From Microcaldota archaeon (GTDB lineage Archaea > Micrarchaeota > Micrarchaeia > Anstonellales > J096): a DNA stretch of 20,184 nt. The translations under genes were made by a program, and so were the position numbers. Each line of letters starts with the position of its first letter. The stretch's first letter is position 1. Shown here piece by piece: positions 6,684-15,700 of this stretch. The DNA lies in contig JANXEC010000001.1 in the NCBI GenBank assembly GCA_025058915.1, positions 14,780 to 34,963 on the forward strand, read 5' to 3'. The notes under the pieces are model-generated. The model saw only the letters and a list, made by a program, of their open reading frames with translations. It did no database searches and was not told the DNA's origin.

Positions 6684-9087
6684 TATACATACCCATTCAG
6701 ATTCCCAAATACTGGAGCGACTCCTTAGAGTAGATCTAAGTATTCGAGATGAAATTCTGGATCTGATAAATAGATACAACAACAGAGTGGATGACTCTAA
6801 GAAGGTGAGAACCAGAGAGAAGGAAGGTCAGGTGTATGTTGTTATTGATGATAATTTCATAGACTTTCTGAGGGCAACAGATATCAGACAGAAATACAAT
6901 ATACAATCTGAGAGAGGAGATATCTGGGTACTCAAGAGGAGAGATGAGGACAGAAGGCAAATAGGAGTAGAGGCTATTGCTGAGTTTGACAGTGGATTCA
7001 ATCCTGGAGCAGAAATGTTCTACGAGGATCCATATCTAGGCAGGGTGGGATTAGGGATTGGGACAGGATTTTCCTTCCACGTGAATCAGTTAGGTATATG
7101 GTTCAGAAATGCTCAGATCGGACTAGGATTAGGTAGTATATTTCTCTCATCTAATGGAATTGGTGTAAATATACCTAGATTTGGATCTATATTGGATTTT
7201 CTAATTGCTATGGCTATGAATCCACTCCAAGAAGCTTTTACTAAAGGCAGTTTTGAAGAGGGAATTTTACATTTCCTTGGAGTAACTGATGAGGTTAGAG
7301 AGCGCTATGCGAGAGAAGGTCTCTTGGGGGGTGTAATTGGATGGTTTGAGGAGATAGGGAGAAGAATACTCAGGGTTTGGGATAATCTTTGGGAATCTGT
7401 GGATAATCTGATTAGGCTGTTCTCTGGTAAACCTAGAGAGTGGGAGTTAGGGATTGAGGGGGGTATTATTATGTTCTTCAGAGCAATAAACTCTATGAGG
7501 AAACATAATTTCCACGAGGCCGAGCACATAATGCAAGGTATAATGAATTCAAAAGACTCTCCTCTGTGGATCAGAGGTCTAGTGAAGAATCTAGAACATT
7601 CATATTGGAAAGAGAGGACAAAACCTTTCAGTTCTCCGTTTACTGCTCTTGACAGTCTCTTTCATTCGAATAGGATCAAGGAACTGAATGAGAGATTTGA
7701 GAATGCTGAGAGAAGGATAGAGACTGAGGATTTTAAGAAATTAGATAGAGATGGTAAAAGAGAATATATAATCAATCTCTTCTACGTGCTGTTTGCTCAG
7801 AGAGACTTTAATCCAAGCGAAACGATCAAGAATCTACCTCATATATTGGGATATCTGATCGAGACAGGAGACATATCTAGTATTGTGTTTCTTGCCCAGA
7901 TGCTCTCCTCATCACCACATAGATTCAAGATCAGAGAGTGGAATGAAATTCATAATGAAATCTCCAAAATCTATCTATCATCACGTAGTATATCGACAGA
8001 TTCTGTATTAGCAGACAGGGTAAACGATTTCATAGCAGCAAAACTCTTTGAGATAGGATTGAGGCCAGAACTAGCTGATCGGATTGTCTCAGATATGTTC
8101 AGAAAGCTATCTTATTCTAGCGAAGAGACTAAGAGGAATGCAGTACCTATAATCAATAACATCTTAGATTCTCTAAGAAGTATATCGATATTTGATCCTA
8201 GGATAGGTATGTTAATGTATGTACCTTTTCTATCTCTATCCAAAAAGTATGGGTTCTTTGAAGGTTCTATCACAGATCATATATCTAAACTGCCTAGATC
8301 TTTCAATCCAGAGTTCGGTGTGAGTGAGATAGCTGGAAGAAAAAATCAAGTAATTTTCTCTGGACTTGTATCTAGATACACCACAGAAGGTATGCAGGTA
8401 ATAGATAGATTGATCAACAATCTCAGGAACTATGCAGATAATCAGTCTAAAGAACTCAAAAACGCAATAACAACAGATATTGAATATTTGGCGGTGAATG
8501 GATGGATTATTCATATGTATAGGTATCTTGGAGATCCAAGAGTATCAAGGGTAGATGAAGATACGTTAGGTATTTTAGGTTATATTGCAGGATTCAGACA
8601 GAGCTATCCCAACATAAAAGACGAGAGATTGAGGAGAGGTTTTAATTTATACATGGATGAGATTTTAAGAGAGAGAACCACTACACCATTGAATAATTCC
8701 GCTCAACAGAACCAAACTCAACCATCTACACAACCTCAAGCAACACAATCAAGATTGCAGGAATCTACATCTAAAGTACTCACATCTTTTCAATCATCAA
8801 ATCTAGTTGAGGTATTGAGGAAAGCTCGTGAAGTGGCAATTGGGAAAAAACCCAAACCTAACGATGAAAAGTTCGCAGAATTCTATAAATATGTAAATGA
8901 TAATTACAACAGAGAAGATGAGCAAGGTTCTTTCAATAGGATCTTTGGAGACAAGAATAGTAAGTGGTTGTATGATCTGTATATGTCTCTTAGAAGAATG
9001 TACCCAAACCTAAATCCTATTCTATATATTACGATGATACTGTATGAACTCAATAGAATCAACCAAAACAACGATAAAACTCCATAA
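6673..9087 (+). CDS. Large helical-repeat protein, unknown family (804 aa)
   Basis: Third cassette gene; its ATG lies inside the end of the previous gene (11-bp overlap, different frame), implying coupled translation. Residues 1-95 are mixed and charged. About 96-170 form a short run of Gly-rich beta strands (GRVGLGIGTGFSFHV, AQIGLGLGSIFLSS) echoing the beta-meander of the preceding protein. About 170-250 is amphipathic/hydrophobic helix rich in Trp (VIGWFEEIGRRILRVWDNLW). About 260-660 looks like an alpha-helical solenoid. About 670-705 is a Gln/Thr/Pro linker, followed by a helical C-terminal domain. There is no signal peptide and no recognised catalytic motif. The shared beta block and linker style suggest the three large proteins act together. 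The function is unknown. Confidence 0.9.
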   Translation: MNSNIHTHSDSQILERLLRVDLSIRDEILDLINRYNNRVDDSKKVRTREKEGQVYVVIDDNFIDFLRATDIRQKYNIQSERGDIWVLKRRDEDRRQIGVEAIAEFDSGFNPGAEMFYEDPYLGRVGLGIGTGFSFHVNQLGIWFRNAQIGLGLGSIFLSSNGIGVNIPRFGSILDFLIAMAMNPLQEAFTKGSFEEGILHFLGVTDEVRERYAREGLLGGVIGWFEEIGRRILRVWDNLWESVDNLIRLFSGKPREWELGIEGGIIMFFRAINSMRKHNFHEAEHIMQGIMNSKDSPLWIRGLVKNLEHSYWKERTKPFSSPFTALDSLFHSNRIKELNERFENAERRIETEDFKKLDRDGKREYIINLFYVLFAQRDFNPSETIKNLPHILGYLIETGDISSIVFLAQMLSSSPHRFKIREWNEIHNEISKIYLSSRSISTDSVLADRVNDFIAAKLFEIGLRPELADRIVSDMFRKLSYSSEETKRNAVPIINNILDSLRSISIFDPRIGMLMYVPFLSLSKKYGFFEGSITDHISKLPRSFNPEFGVSEIAGRKNQVIFSGLVSRYTTEGMQVIDRLINNLRNYADNQSKELKNAITTDIEYLAVNGWIIHMYRYLGDPRVSRVDEDTLGILGYIAGFRQSYPNIKDERLRRGFNLYMDEILRERTTTPLNNSAQQNQTQPSTQPQATQSRLQESTSKVLTSFQSSNLVEVLRKAREVAIGKKPKPNDEKFAEFYKYVNDNYNREDEQGSFNRIFGDKNSKWLYDLYMSLRRMYPNLNPILYITMILYELNRINQNNDKTP

Positions 9088-9691
9088 GTACAGAAAGAGT
9101 GGAGAGACACTAGCCAAGATCATATCTAGGAGATGTAAGATCGATGAGAATGTTAGAGACAGAATAGTGGATTTTGTTGTTGATCTAGCTAGAGCAGATG
9201 AATTAGTAGAAAGAATAGTAGATGAGCGAGATCTAAATAGACGCAGAGATTTGTACAGAGACACTCTACCTTACATAAGGAAATATACCGGTATGTCATA
9301 CTCAGGAGTTCTAAGGTTGTTCCAGGCGGATCTCCGCTGGAACAGAAACAGAGATGTGAGGAGTTCTGTAGAACTATCGAGAGAGATATATAGATTCATA
9401 TATAATAACATTACACATTTCTATGATAGAGATGTAGAGAATCTAATAATACTATCAAATCTATTAGATGATCTATTTGACATATGGAAAGACAGGAGAT
9501 TCAGTATGATCCACATGCTGGATTTAGTCTACAACATAACTGTCTATTCATTATATAGTATAGGAATAATTCTGAGGAATATCGATCTGCTAGGTGAATT
9601 GGTACTGAATGTTAAGTATATATTCAGAGGAGGGTTTGAGAGTGAGAAGCTAAAAAATACTGAAATCGATATTAGAGAGCTAAGATATTAA
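9044..9691 (+). CDS. Helical hypothetical protein, fourth gene of the unknown cassette (215 aa)
   Basis: Starts inside the previous gene (44-bp overlap, different frame) with ATG and no clear Shine-Dalgarno. No better start lies downstream near the previous stop. It is Arg/Asp/Ile/Leu-rich and predicted helical throughout. The second half contains hydrophobic stretches (ITVYSLYSIGIILRNIDLLGE) that could be buried helices or one weak membrane segment. A single Cys is present near the N terminus. I recognise no family. Because it overlaps the 804-aa gene and no promoter is visible, it probably belongs to the same unit. The start is less certain than the frame. Confidence 0.8.
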   Translation: MNSIESTKTTIKLHKYRKSGETLAKIISRRCKIDENVRDRIVDFVVDLARADELVERIVDERDLNRRRDLYRDTLPYIRKYTGMSYSGVLRLFQADLRWNRNRDVRSSVELSREIYRFIYNNITHFYDRDVENLIILSNLLDDLFDIWKDRRFSMIHMLDLVYNITVYSLYSIGIILRNIDLLGELVLNVKYIFRGGFESEKLKNTEIDIRELRY

Positions 9692-9697
9692 AAAATA
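9686..9697 (+). promoter_or_regulatory. Weak TATA-like box for the cobalamin adenosyltransferase gene
   Basis: An ATTAAA core at 9687-9692, overlapping the preceding stop codon and centred 26.5 bp before the ATG at 9716. It is weaker than the TTTAAA boxes elsewhere, so read-through from the upstream cassette is also possible. Confidence 0.4.
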
Positions 9698-9715
9698 ACC
9701 ATAGATCAACTAAGT

Positions 9716-10195
9716 ATGATAACAACGAGACAAGGAGATTCTGGATTTACCTCCATAATGAATAGGAGGGTCAGGAAGACAGATCCTACTATAAAACTGA
9801 TAGGAAAAATAGATGAATTGATATCGATTTTAGGATACATCAAAACCAAGATGAAAGGGGATGAACTAGATGAATTACAGGAGCATCTGAAGAAATTGCT
9901 GAATGAATTATCATATGAGAGAGATATAGAAAGATCTATGATAGAGGATCTGGATCGTAAGATAGATAATCTCGAGAGATCGATCACCATACAACTCAAT
10001 AGGTTTGTAAAGCCAAAAGGAGAATCAGCAATACTACACTACCTCAGAGCTCTCGTTAGAGAGACGGAGATCTATGCATGGGAAACGAATTTTGTAAACA
10101 TATCAATATACATGAACAGACTATCTGACTACATATTTCTCTTGGCACTAGATGAGTCCATCAAGAGAGGAGAATTCGAATACTTCAGATCATAG
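9716..10195 (+). CDS. pduO: PduO-type ATP:cob(I)alamin adenosyltransferase
   Basis: Family role: transfers the 5'-deoxyadenosyl group of ATP to cob(I)alamin to make adenosylcobalamin. Visible signatures are the N-terminal ATP loop TTRQGDSGFTS (residues 3-13), RVRKTD (18-23), GKIDELISILG (30-40, holding the Asp of the family GxxDELNS motif), RFVKPKGES (96-104), the helix LRALVRETE (110-118) and MNRLSDYIFLLA (133-144). At 159 aa it is slightly shorter than typical 170-190 aa members. In the helix usually reading RxxxRRAER, the second Arg of the pair is Glu here (E116), at the position equivalent to human MMAB Arg191, so catalytic efficiency or specificity may differ. It converges with gatE, overlapping by 6 bp. 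The likely consumer would be a B12-dependent enzyme elsewhere, for example a class II ribonucleotide reductase (inference). Confidence 0.85.
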   Translation: MITTRQGDSGFTSIMNRRVRKTDPTIKLIGKIDELISILGYIKTKMKGDELDELQEHLKKLLNELSYERDIERSMIEDLDRKIDNLERSITIQLNRFVKPKGESAILHYLRALVRETEIYAWETNFVNISIYMNRLSDYIFLLALDESIKRGEFEYFRS

Positions 10196-11860
10196 ATCTC
10201 TGATATCTTCATAGTCAACGTTCATTGAGTATCTCTTCATAATCTCGTCTTTAGATAGTTGCTTGAGCAGTTCAGATATCTTCTCTCTGCTGAACCTGAG
10301 CAGATCATCGTATGGTAGATTCTGCATCATCCTCTTGAGAACTTCCTTTATAGCTCTCTTTGTTATCTTCCTATCTCTATATAACAACAACACCTGTTCT
10401 AAGAGATGATCCTCAGGCTCCCTCCCAAGTTCTCTCCTCAGAGACGTTACTGTATCTTCTATCGTTACTGCAACTGTCTTTGGATCTATATACTTCAGTC
10501 TCTGGTACAAATGGAATCTTCTGTTCCATAGTATTCTACTAGCAAGTTCTCTGTTCAACTCTTTAGTGATCTCATTAATTATATCCTTCACATCCCTAAA
10601 TCTGTCCACATAGGTAGGGGTGTCTATGATCGGAATGTCTGTCTCTGGATACATCCTAGCTGCCCCAGGCAGAGGTCTCATGAACTCAGTGGATCCGTCC
10701 TTCAGAGCCCTCCTGGTTTCTTTTGGCACGATGTCCATCTTAGATCTATCGTAGAGATACCTAAGTGACTGAATCGCTCTCTTCTCACTATCGATCACCA
10801 TTACCCATCCATCTGATCTAACATGATTCTTGAGATCCTCCAAACCATACTTTTCAGATTCATCGCTGTGTATTATTCCTCTGACTCCTCCCAACTTGGC
10901 ATAGTCGGATAGCTCACTGCCATATCTCCTCATACCTATAGTTCTACTGAACACACCAGAGTAACCAGGATATCTCAATAGAAATGCTCTACTCTCTCTT
11001 GAGAAGAACTTCTGGAGCTTGGGATTGCTCTCTACTAAAGAAGTAACATCAATTGGATTGAATTCAGGTATTCTGTAGAGATCTTTTTCCTTGAGGTAAG
11101 ATATCAGAGATATGAGATCAAGCTGCCTCCTTCTCTCATTCTCTATCCAGACTGGTATCATCTCTAACTCCTGAGCACCTTTTATCTCTACTCTGTTACC
11201 TCCCTCAACACTCACATTTAGATCTTGCCTAATACTACCTATGCCTCTGGCAACCTTGCCAGTCATTCTGAGTATTAATCCTATATGCTGAGCCACAGCC
11301 TTCGCCTCCTCTCCGTCTCTGATGTCTGGGGAGGTGGATATCTCCAGTAGTGAGATCCCTAATCTTGAGAGATGGTATTTTCTATAATCATCTGTACTCT
11401 CAAGTATATCTGCACTCTCCTCCTCGAGACAGAGAGTATCTATTCCATATCTATTTCCATCTATCTCTATAAATCCATCCACTCCTACTAGTGCAGTACG
11501 TTGAAATCCAGATGTGTTGCTTCCATCTACGACTATCTTTCTCATGAATCTCAATCTCCTAAGTACATACATGTTCAGTGTCTTTGCCACACCCACAGCT
11601 ATCTCTAGACTCTGAGGGTTTGGTAGGTGAGGTGGCTCCTCATCCAATTCCACTAGACAACATCCATCTCTAGAACCCACATACAAATTCTCCTTACCTT
11701 TACCTATCTCCAATCTAGCAGCCTCATCAGTCTCACCTGTTTCTGATGCAGTTAGATTCAATGATCTGAATACAGTGAATTCTTCTGAATCATCCTCATA
11801 GCTGCAGTTGCAGAACAGCTTGTAGGGTAATCTCTGATGTATCTCTAGACCTATCTTCAT
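10190..11860 (-). CDS. gatE: Glutamyl-tRNA(Gln) amidotransferase subunit E
   Basis: GatE, with the asparaginase-like GatD, converts Glu-tRNA(Gln) to Gln-tRNA(Gln) in archaea; GatE activates the Glu and binds the tRNA. Visible features are the opening GLEIHQRLPYKLFCNC (cradle domain with paired Cys), the GSNTSGFQRTALVG active-site region, SIRQDLNVSVEGG with ELEMIPVWIENE, the GatE-specific AspRS-like insertion (about 290-370, FSRTIGMRRYGSELSDYAK then RGIIHSDE), the hallmark RPLPGAARMYPETDIP (about 395-410), and a helical tail. At 556 aa it is shorter than the usual 610-635, with trimming mostly in the insertion and tail. gatD is not in this window. Leaderless ATG behind a TATA box shared with pcn. 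Confidence 0.96.
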   Translation of the reverse strand: MKIGLEIHQRLPYKLFCNCSYEDDSEEFTVFRSLNLTASETGETDEAARLEIGKGKENLYVGSRDGCCLVELDEEPPHLPNPQSLEIAVGVAKTLNMYVLRRLRFMRKIVVDGSNTSGFQRTALVGVDGFIEIDGNRYGIDTLCLEEESADILESTDDYRKYHLSRLGISLLEISTSPDIRDGEEAKAVAQHIGLILRMTGKVARGIGSIRQDLNVSVEGGNRVEIKGAQELEMIPVWIENERRRQLDLISLISYLKEKDLYRIPEFNPIDVTSLVESNPKLQKFFSRESRAFLLRYPGYSGVFSRTIGMRRYGSELSDYAKLGGVRGIIHSDESEKYGLEDLKNHVRSDGWVMVIDSEKRAIQSLRYLYDRSKMDIVPKETRRALKDGSTEFMRPLPGAARMYPETDIPIIDTPTYVDRFRDVKDIINEITKELNRELASRILWNRRFHLYQRLKYIDPKTVAVTIEDTVTSLRRELGREPEDHLLEQVLLLYRDRKITKRAIKEVLKRMMQNLPYDDLLRFSREKISELLKQLSKDEIMKRYSMNVDYEDIRDL

Positions 11861-11881
11861 ACATTCCTTATCTATAGATGG

Positions 11882-11890
11882 TTTTTAAAT
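11882..11890. promoter_or_regulatory. Shared bidirectional TATA box between gatE and pcn
   Basis: One palindromic TTTAAA core (11884-11889) lies in the 50-bp gap. Its centre is 26.5 bp from the gatE start and 24.5 bp from the pcn start, the right distance for leaderless transcription in both directions. An alternative for pcn, TTAAAA at about 11898, is too close to its start. Confidence 0.65.
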
Positions 11891-11910
11891 CTTGTTGTTA
11901 AAATAGAACT

Positions 11911-12594
11911 ATGATAACTCTGACAGACACAAAGGCGTTCAAGAATGTACTGAGGATGATAAGAAAAATATCCAAAGAGGCAGGAGTGATGGTTGAGTCA
12001 GGTAAATTATCAATCGCAGCAATATCCCCTTCAAATGTGGCATTTCTAGAACTGTCTAGAGAGTTTGAGGGAGAGAAAATGATGTTTGGAATCGAAGATG
12101 TGAGTGTTCTCGAGAGATTGTTACCAGACACAGGAGAGGCCTATATAGAATTATCAAACAATACACTTAGGTTGGAAGTATCATCTAAGAGGAAAAAAGC
12201 CTTGGAATTGAAAGTTGGAGAGTACAACAGGATCTCACTGGAATATGACCCTATAAACAGATTCAGAATCCCTAGTGATCTAATATCCGAGATAGTAGAG
12301 GATGCTGGTGCTATTGCAGATTATATAGATATATCTCTCTCACCAGAGAGAGTTGTATTTGGAGCTCAGAATCAATATGCAACAACCAAATACAGCATAG
12401 ACATTACACCTGAAATATCAGATATGAACATCAGAGATACATTCCACTCAAAAGTGTTGATAGGGTACTTGAAGATACTAGGTGAGGCAAACGGAGATAT
12501 AACTATAAGAATGAATCCTGGTAAACCTCTGCTCTCAGAATTCAAATATCATGGGTTTGATGGAAAACTATACATAGCTATTGCAGGAGAGTAA
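11911..12594 (+). CDS. pcn: DNA polymerase sliding clamp PCNA
   Basis: Family role: homotrimeric clamp that tethers polymerase, ligase and FEN1 to DNA. At 227 aa it is about 20 residues shorter than typical archaeal PCNA. Recognisable features are the first-domain segment ISPSNVAFLELSREFEG (position of the usual MDPSHVALV), FGIEDVSVLERLL, the interdomain region ALELKVGEYNRISLEYDP, the second-domain FRIPSDLISEIVEDAGAIADYIDI, and the C-terminal PLLSEFKYHGFDGKLYIAIAGE that pairs with the PIP-peptide pocket. The usual LAPR(I/V) ending is altered to IAGE. Leaderless ATG, divergent from gatE, followed by tRNA-Leu and smc. Only one PCNA gene is visible, so a homotrimer is expected. Confidence 0.93.
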   Translation: MITLTDTKAFKNVLRMIRKISKEAGVMVESGKLSIAAISPSNVAFLELSREFEGEKMMFGIEDVSVLERLLPDTGEAYIELSNNTLRLEVSSKRKKALELKVGEYNRISLEYDPINRFRIPSDLISEIVEDAGAIADYIDISLSPERVVFGAQNQYATTKYSIDITPEISDMNIRDTFHSKVLIGYLKILGEANGDITIRMNPGKPLLSEFKYHGFDGKLYIAIAGE

Positions 12595-12654
12595 CACATC
12601 ACAGGAACGATCAACGTAGCGGATGTAATTTTCAGAGTCTTTCATCAATGGTAT

Positions 12655-12740
12655 TGCAGGGGGTGGGATTTGAACCCACGAACCCACAACGGGACCAGGT
12701 CTTAAGCCTGGCGCCTTTGACCAGACTTGGCTACCCCTGC
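12655..12740 (-). tRNA. tRNA-Leu(UAA)
   Basis: An 86-nt class II tRNA on the minus strand. It has acceptor GCAGGGG/CCCCTGC, D arm GCC/GGC, anticodon stem CCAGG/CCTGG with loop CTTAAGA (anticodon TAA), a 15-nt variable arm, T stem GTGGG/CCCAC with loop TTCAAAT, and discriminator A. No intron and no CCA are present. It lies between pcn and smc on the opposite strand. Confidence 0.95.
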
Positions 12741-12743
12741 ATC

Positions 12744-12753
12744 AATTTAAAAA
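12744..12753 (+). promoter_or_regulatory. TATA box for smc
   Basis: TTTAAA at 12746-12751, centred 27.5 bp upstream of the smc ATG and only 6-11 bp from the tRNA-Leu 5' end. An assembled complex here would cover the tRNA start. Confidence 0.6.
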
Positions 12754-12764
12754 ATTAGCAGAAG

Positions 12765-12774
12765 AATTTAAAAA
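12765..12774 (-). promoter_or_regulatory. TATA box for tRNA-Leu
   Basis: TTTAAA at 12767-12772, centred 29.5 bp upstream of the tRNA-Leu 5' end and ending 3 bp before the smc ATG, so it overlaps the expected smc transcription start. Confidence 0.6.
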
Positions 12775-12775
12775 C

Positions 12776-15700
12776 ATGAGACTTAAGACTCTGAGATTGA
12801 AATACTTCAAATCGTTTAGAGATGGAAACATAGTCTTTAACTCAGATATAAATGTTATCCTAGGTCCAAATGGATCTGGTAAGAGTAACATATGTGATGG
12901 CCTAAAGTTTGTACTAGGTGAGAGATCTCTCAACAACCTTAGGGCAAAATCCTCTAGAGATCTGATCTATCAAGGTGCTCAGGAGGCTCATGTGGAGGCA
13001 GTTTTAGATGATAATGGGAACGAAATAGTATTAGAGAGAATCATAAGAGATGATAAGAACATATATTATATCAACTCCAAGAGACTGACATATGAAGAAT
13101 ACATCAACGAGCTCAGCAAACTCCAACTAGGAAATTCATATAGATTCTTCATAATGCAGGGGCAGGTGGAGAGAATAATAGGGTTGAGTAAGAAGGAGAG
13201 ACTCCAACTCCTCTATGACGGAGCAGGTGTCAATCAATTTGAGAACAGGAAGGAAGAAGTTATTGAGAACATAAGGGAGGTAGATCAGAAGATATCTCAA
13301 CTGTCTCTAGTGGTAGGGGAGAAGATTAAATACTTAGAGGAACTCAAGACAGAGATGGAACGGGTAGAGAGGTATAGAGAGATACAGAATAGAATAGATG
13401 TGTTGAGAAACAGCATAATGTACAGAGAATATTCCAGTAGAATCAGAACTCTAGAGAATCTCAAAAACAAGATGGATGAGATAATGAATAGACAGGAGGA
13501 AATGAAGAGAAAGGCTGAAGAATTAAGAGGGAAGATTGATGAAATAAATAGGGAAAGAGAGAGAATCACAGAGGAACTCACCTCAGGGCAGAGTTCCAAA
13601 GCCCTGATAGAACTTACTGAGCAGCAGCAGGCTCTAGAGAAGAAGAGGGAGGAATTGATGAGCTACCAGAGGATTCTATTTGAGAGAAATAAAATGTACA
13701 ATAGTATGTTATCAAAGAGACAGGAATTGGTCAGTGCTATTGAGGCTCTGAAGTCTAAAGTGAAAAATGTAGATGTGGATGATATTCAGAAATACCTAGA
13801 TGAACTCAAGATTATAAACACAGAGAAGAATACTATTGAGAGTGAATTAGCAAATATAATGGTTAAGTACAGAGAGTTCACTGATCTTAGAAGTAATATT
13901 GATGAGCTGAACAGACTGAAAGAGGAGCAGGCAAGGTTGAGCAGAGAGATAGTTGAGAGTTACAGAAGAGACAATGAATTGTCTAAGATGCTGAAAGAAA
14001 TAGATGAAGAGCTTAGAAGGTTAGAGAGGGAGAAGGATACATATCAATTCCAATCAAATATATCCGCCCTAGATACTTTTGTGAAAGATCTCAAGGGAAA
14101 TGTTGAAGGAGTGTATGATCTCGTGATAAACCTGATAAGTTTTGATCCAAAACTCAGAAACGCAATAGATGCATTTGGAGTGAGGCTACTGAATATAGTT
14201 GTTCAGGATATTGAGGTAGCAAAGAGACTGAGAGATATAATAAAGAACACTGGATTGAGACTAGGGAGAATATCCATAATCCCTCTGGATCAGCTGAATG
14301 TTCAGAGTTACAGGAATGTGAACATAGGTCTAGGACTATTGAAGACACATGTACAGATAGATAGGGGATTAGAGAGAGTTCTGGATTATGTCTTCGGAGA
14401 TGTAGTTTTGGTTAATGATTTCGATGAGGCTAAGAAGTACATTGGGAAATACAGGATGGTGACTCTAGACGGGGAATTCTTTGATATGACTGGAGTAGTA
14501 AGTATAGGTTATCAGGGATCTAGTGTCTCTGCTGCTAGGGTGTATGCAGAGATAGTAAAGAGAATAGAGGAGCTCAGAACTAAGAAAGAGAATGTAGTTG
14601 CTGAGAGGGAGAGGATACTATCAAAGATCTCTGAGATGAGAGAGAGGAAGGCCCATGTGGATAGTAGAATAAATCTGATGAGTGTAAATATATCTGATAG
14701 AGATTTAGAATCAATGAGAGATACTATAGAGAGATTACAGAGGAGGAAGGAGGAATTGACTAGGAGGGGGGCAGAGATAGAGGAGATGCTAGGGAGATAC
14801 AAGGAGAGAGTGAAACATGCAGAGGAGGTGGCTGCATACAGGAGAGAGTTAGAGTTAAGATCACAGGAACTAGAGAATCTAGACAGAGGAATAGCAGAAT
14901 TAGACGCAGAGATCAAGGAGCTGAACCTGAAAATCAGACAGATGAGCGATGAGGTGAGAATAGCTGAACTATCTGTTGCACAGAAGAGGAGAAAATACAT
15001 GGAGATAGATGCAAAGGCCAAGGAGAAACTGGAGATCAGCAAGGCTAAGGAAGAGGAACTCAAACAGTTAGGTATTGAACTCCAGAGGGTTTCTGAGGAA
15101 TTAGCTCAGATGGAGAGACTCTACTACAGATATGAGAAAGAGAGGAGTAACATAGAGGTGGAACTTAGGAATATATCATACAGACAAGATATACCTGTGA
15201 TCGAGGGAAATGTTGATAGTATGAAAGAGGAACTCATGAAATTAGAGGCAGAATTAGCAACCTTCGGAAACATGAATTTCAAAGCCAAAGAGATGTATGA
15301 GATGCTAAGTGTAGATATAGGTGAATTAGATCAGAAGATCTCAAAGCTGAGGCAGGAGAAGGAAGAATTGATAAATATAATAAACGAATTGGAAGCAAAG
15401 AAGGAGATACATTTCAGAGAGTTCATATCAAGAGTGAATGCTAGATTTGGTGAGTTGACTCAAACAATACCTGGATTCGGACGTGCGGATATAGAATACA
15501 CTGGAGATGATGTGATCATCTCTCTAACTAGAGATGGTAAGAAAGTCAGGCTGGAATCCCTATCAGGTGGTGAGAGATCTCTACTGGGACTGTTGTTGAT
15601 ATTTGCCATGAATCAGGAAAATCCATTACCGATTGCAGTGTTCGATGAGGTGGATGCTGCTCTCGATAGGATGAACAAGGAGAGACTCAAAGAATTCATA

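Noticed and set aside
14512..15063. 183-codon minus-strand frame inside smc
   Set aside because: Low-complexity Ser/Leu/Ile translation arising from the reverse complement of coiled-coil codons. Not a gene.
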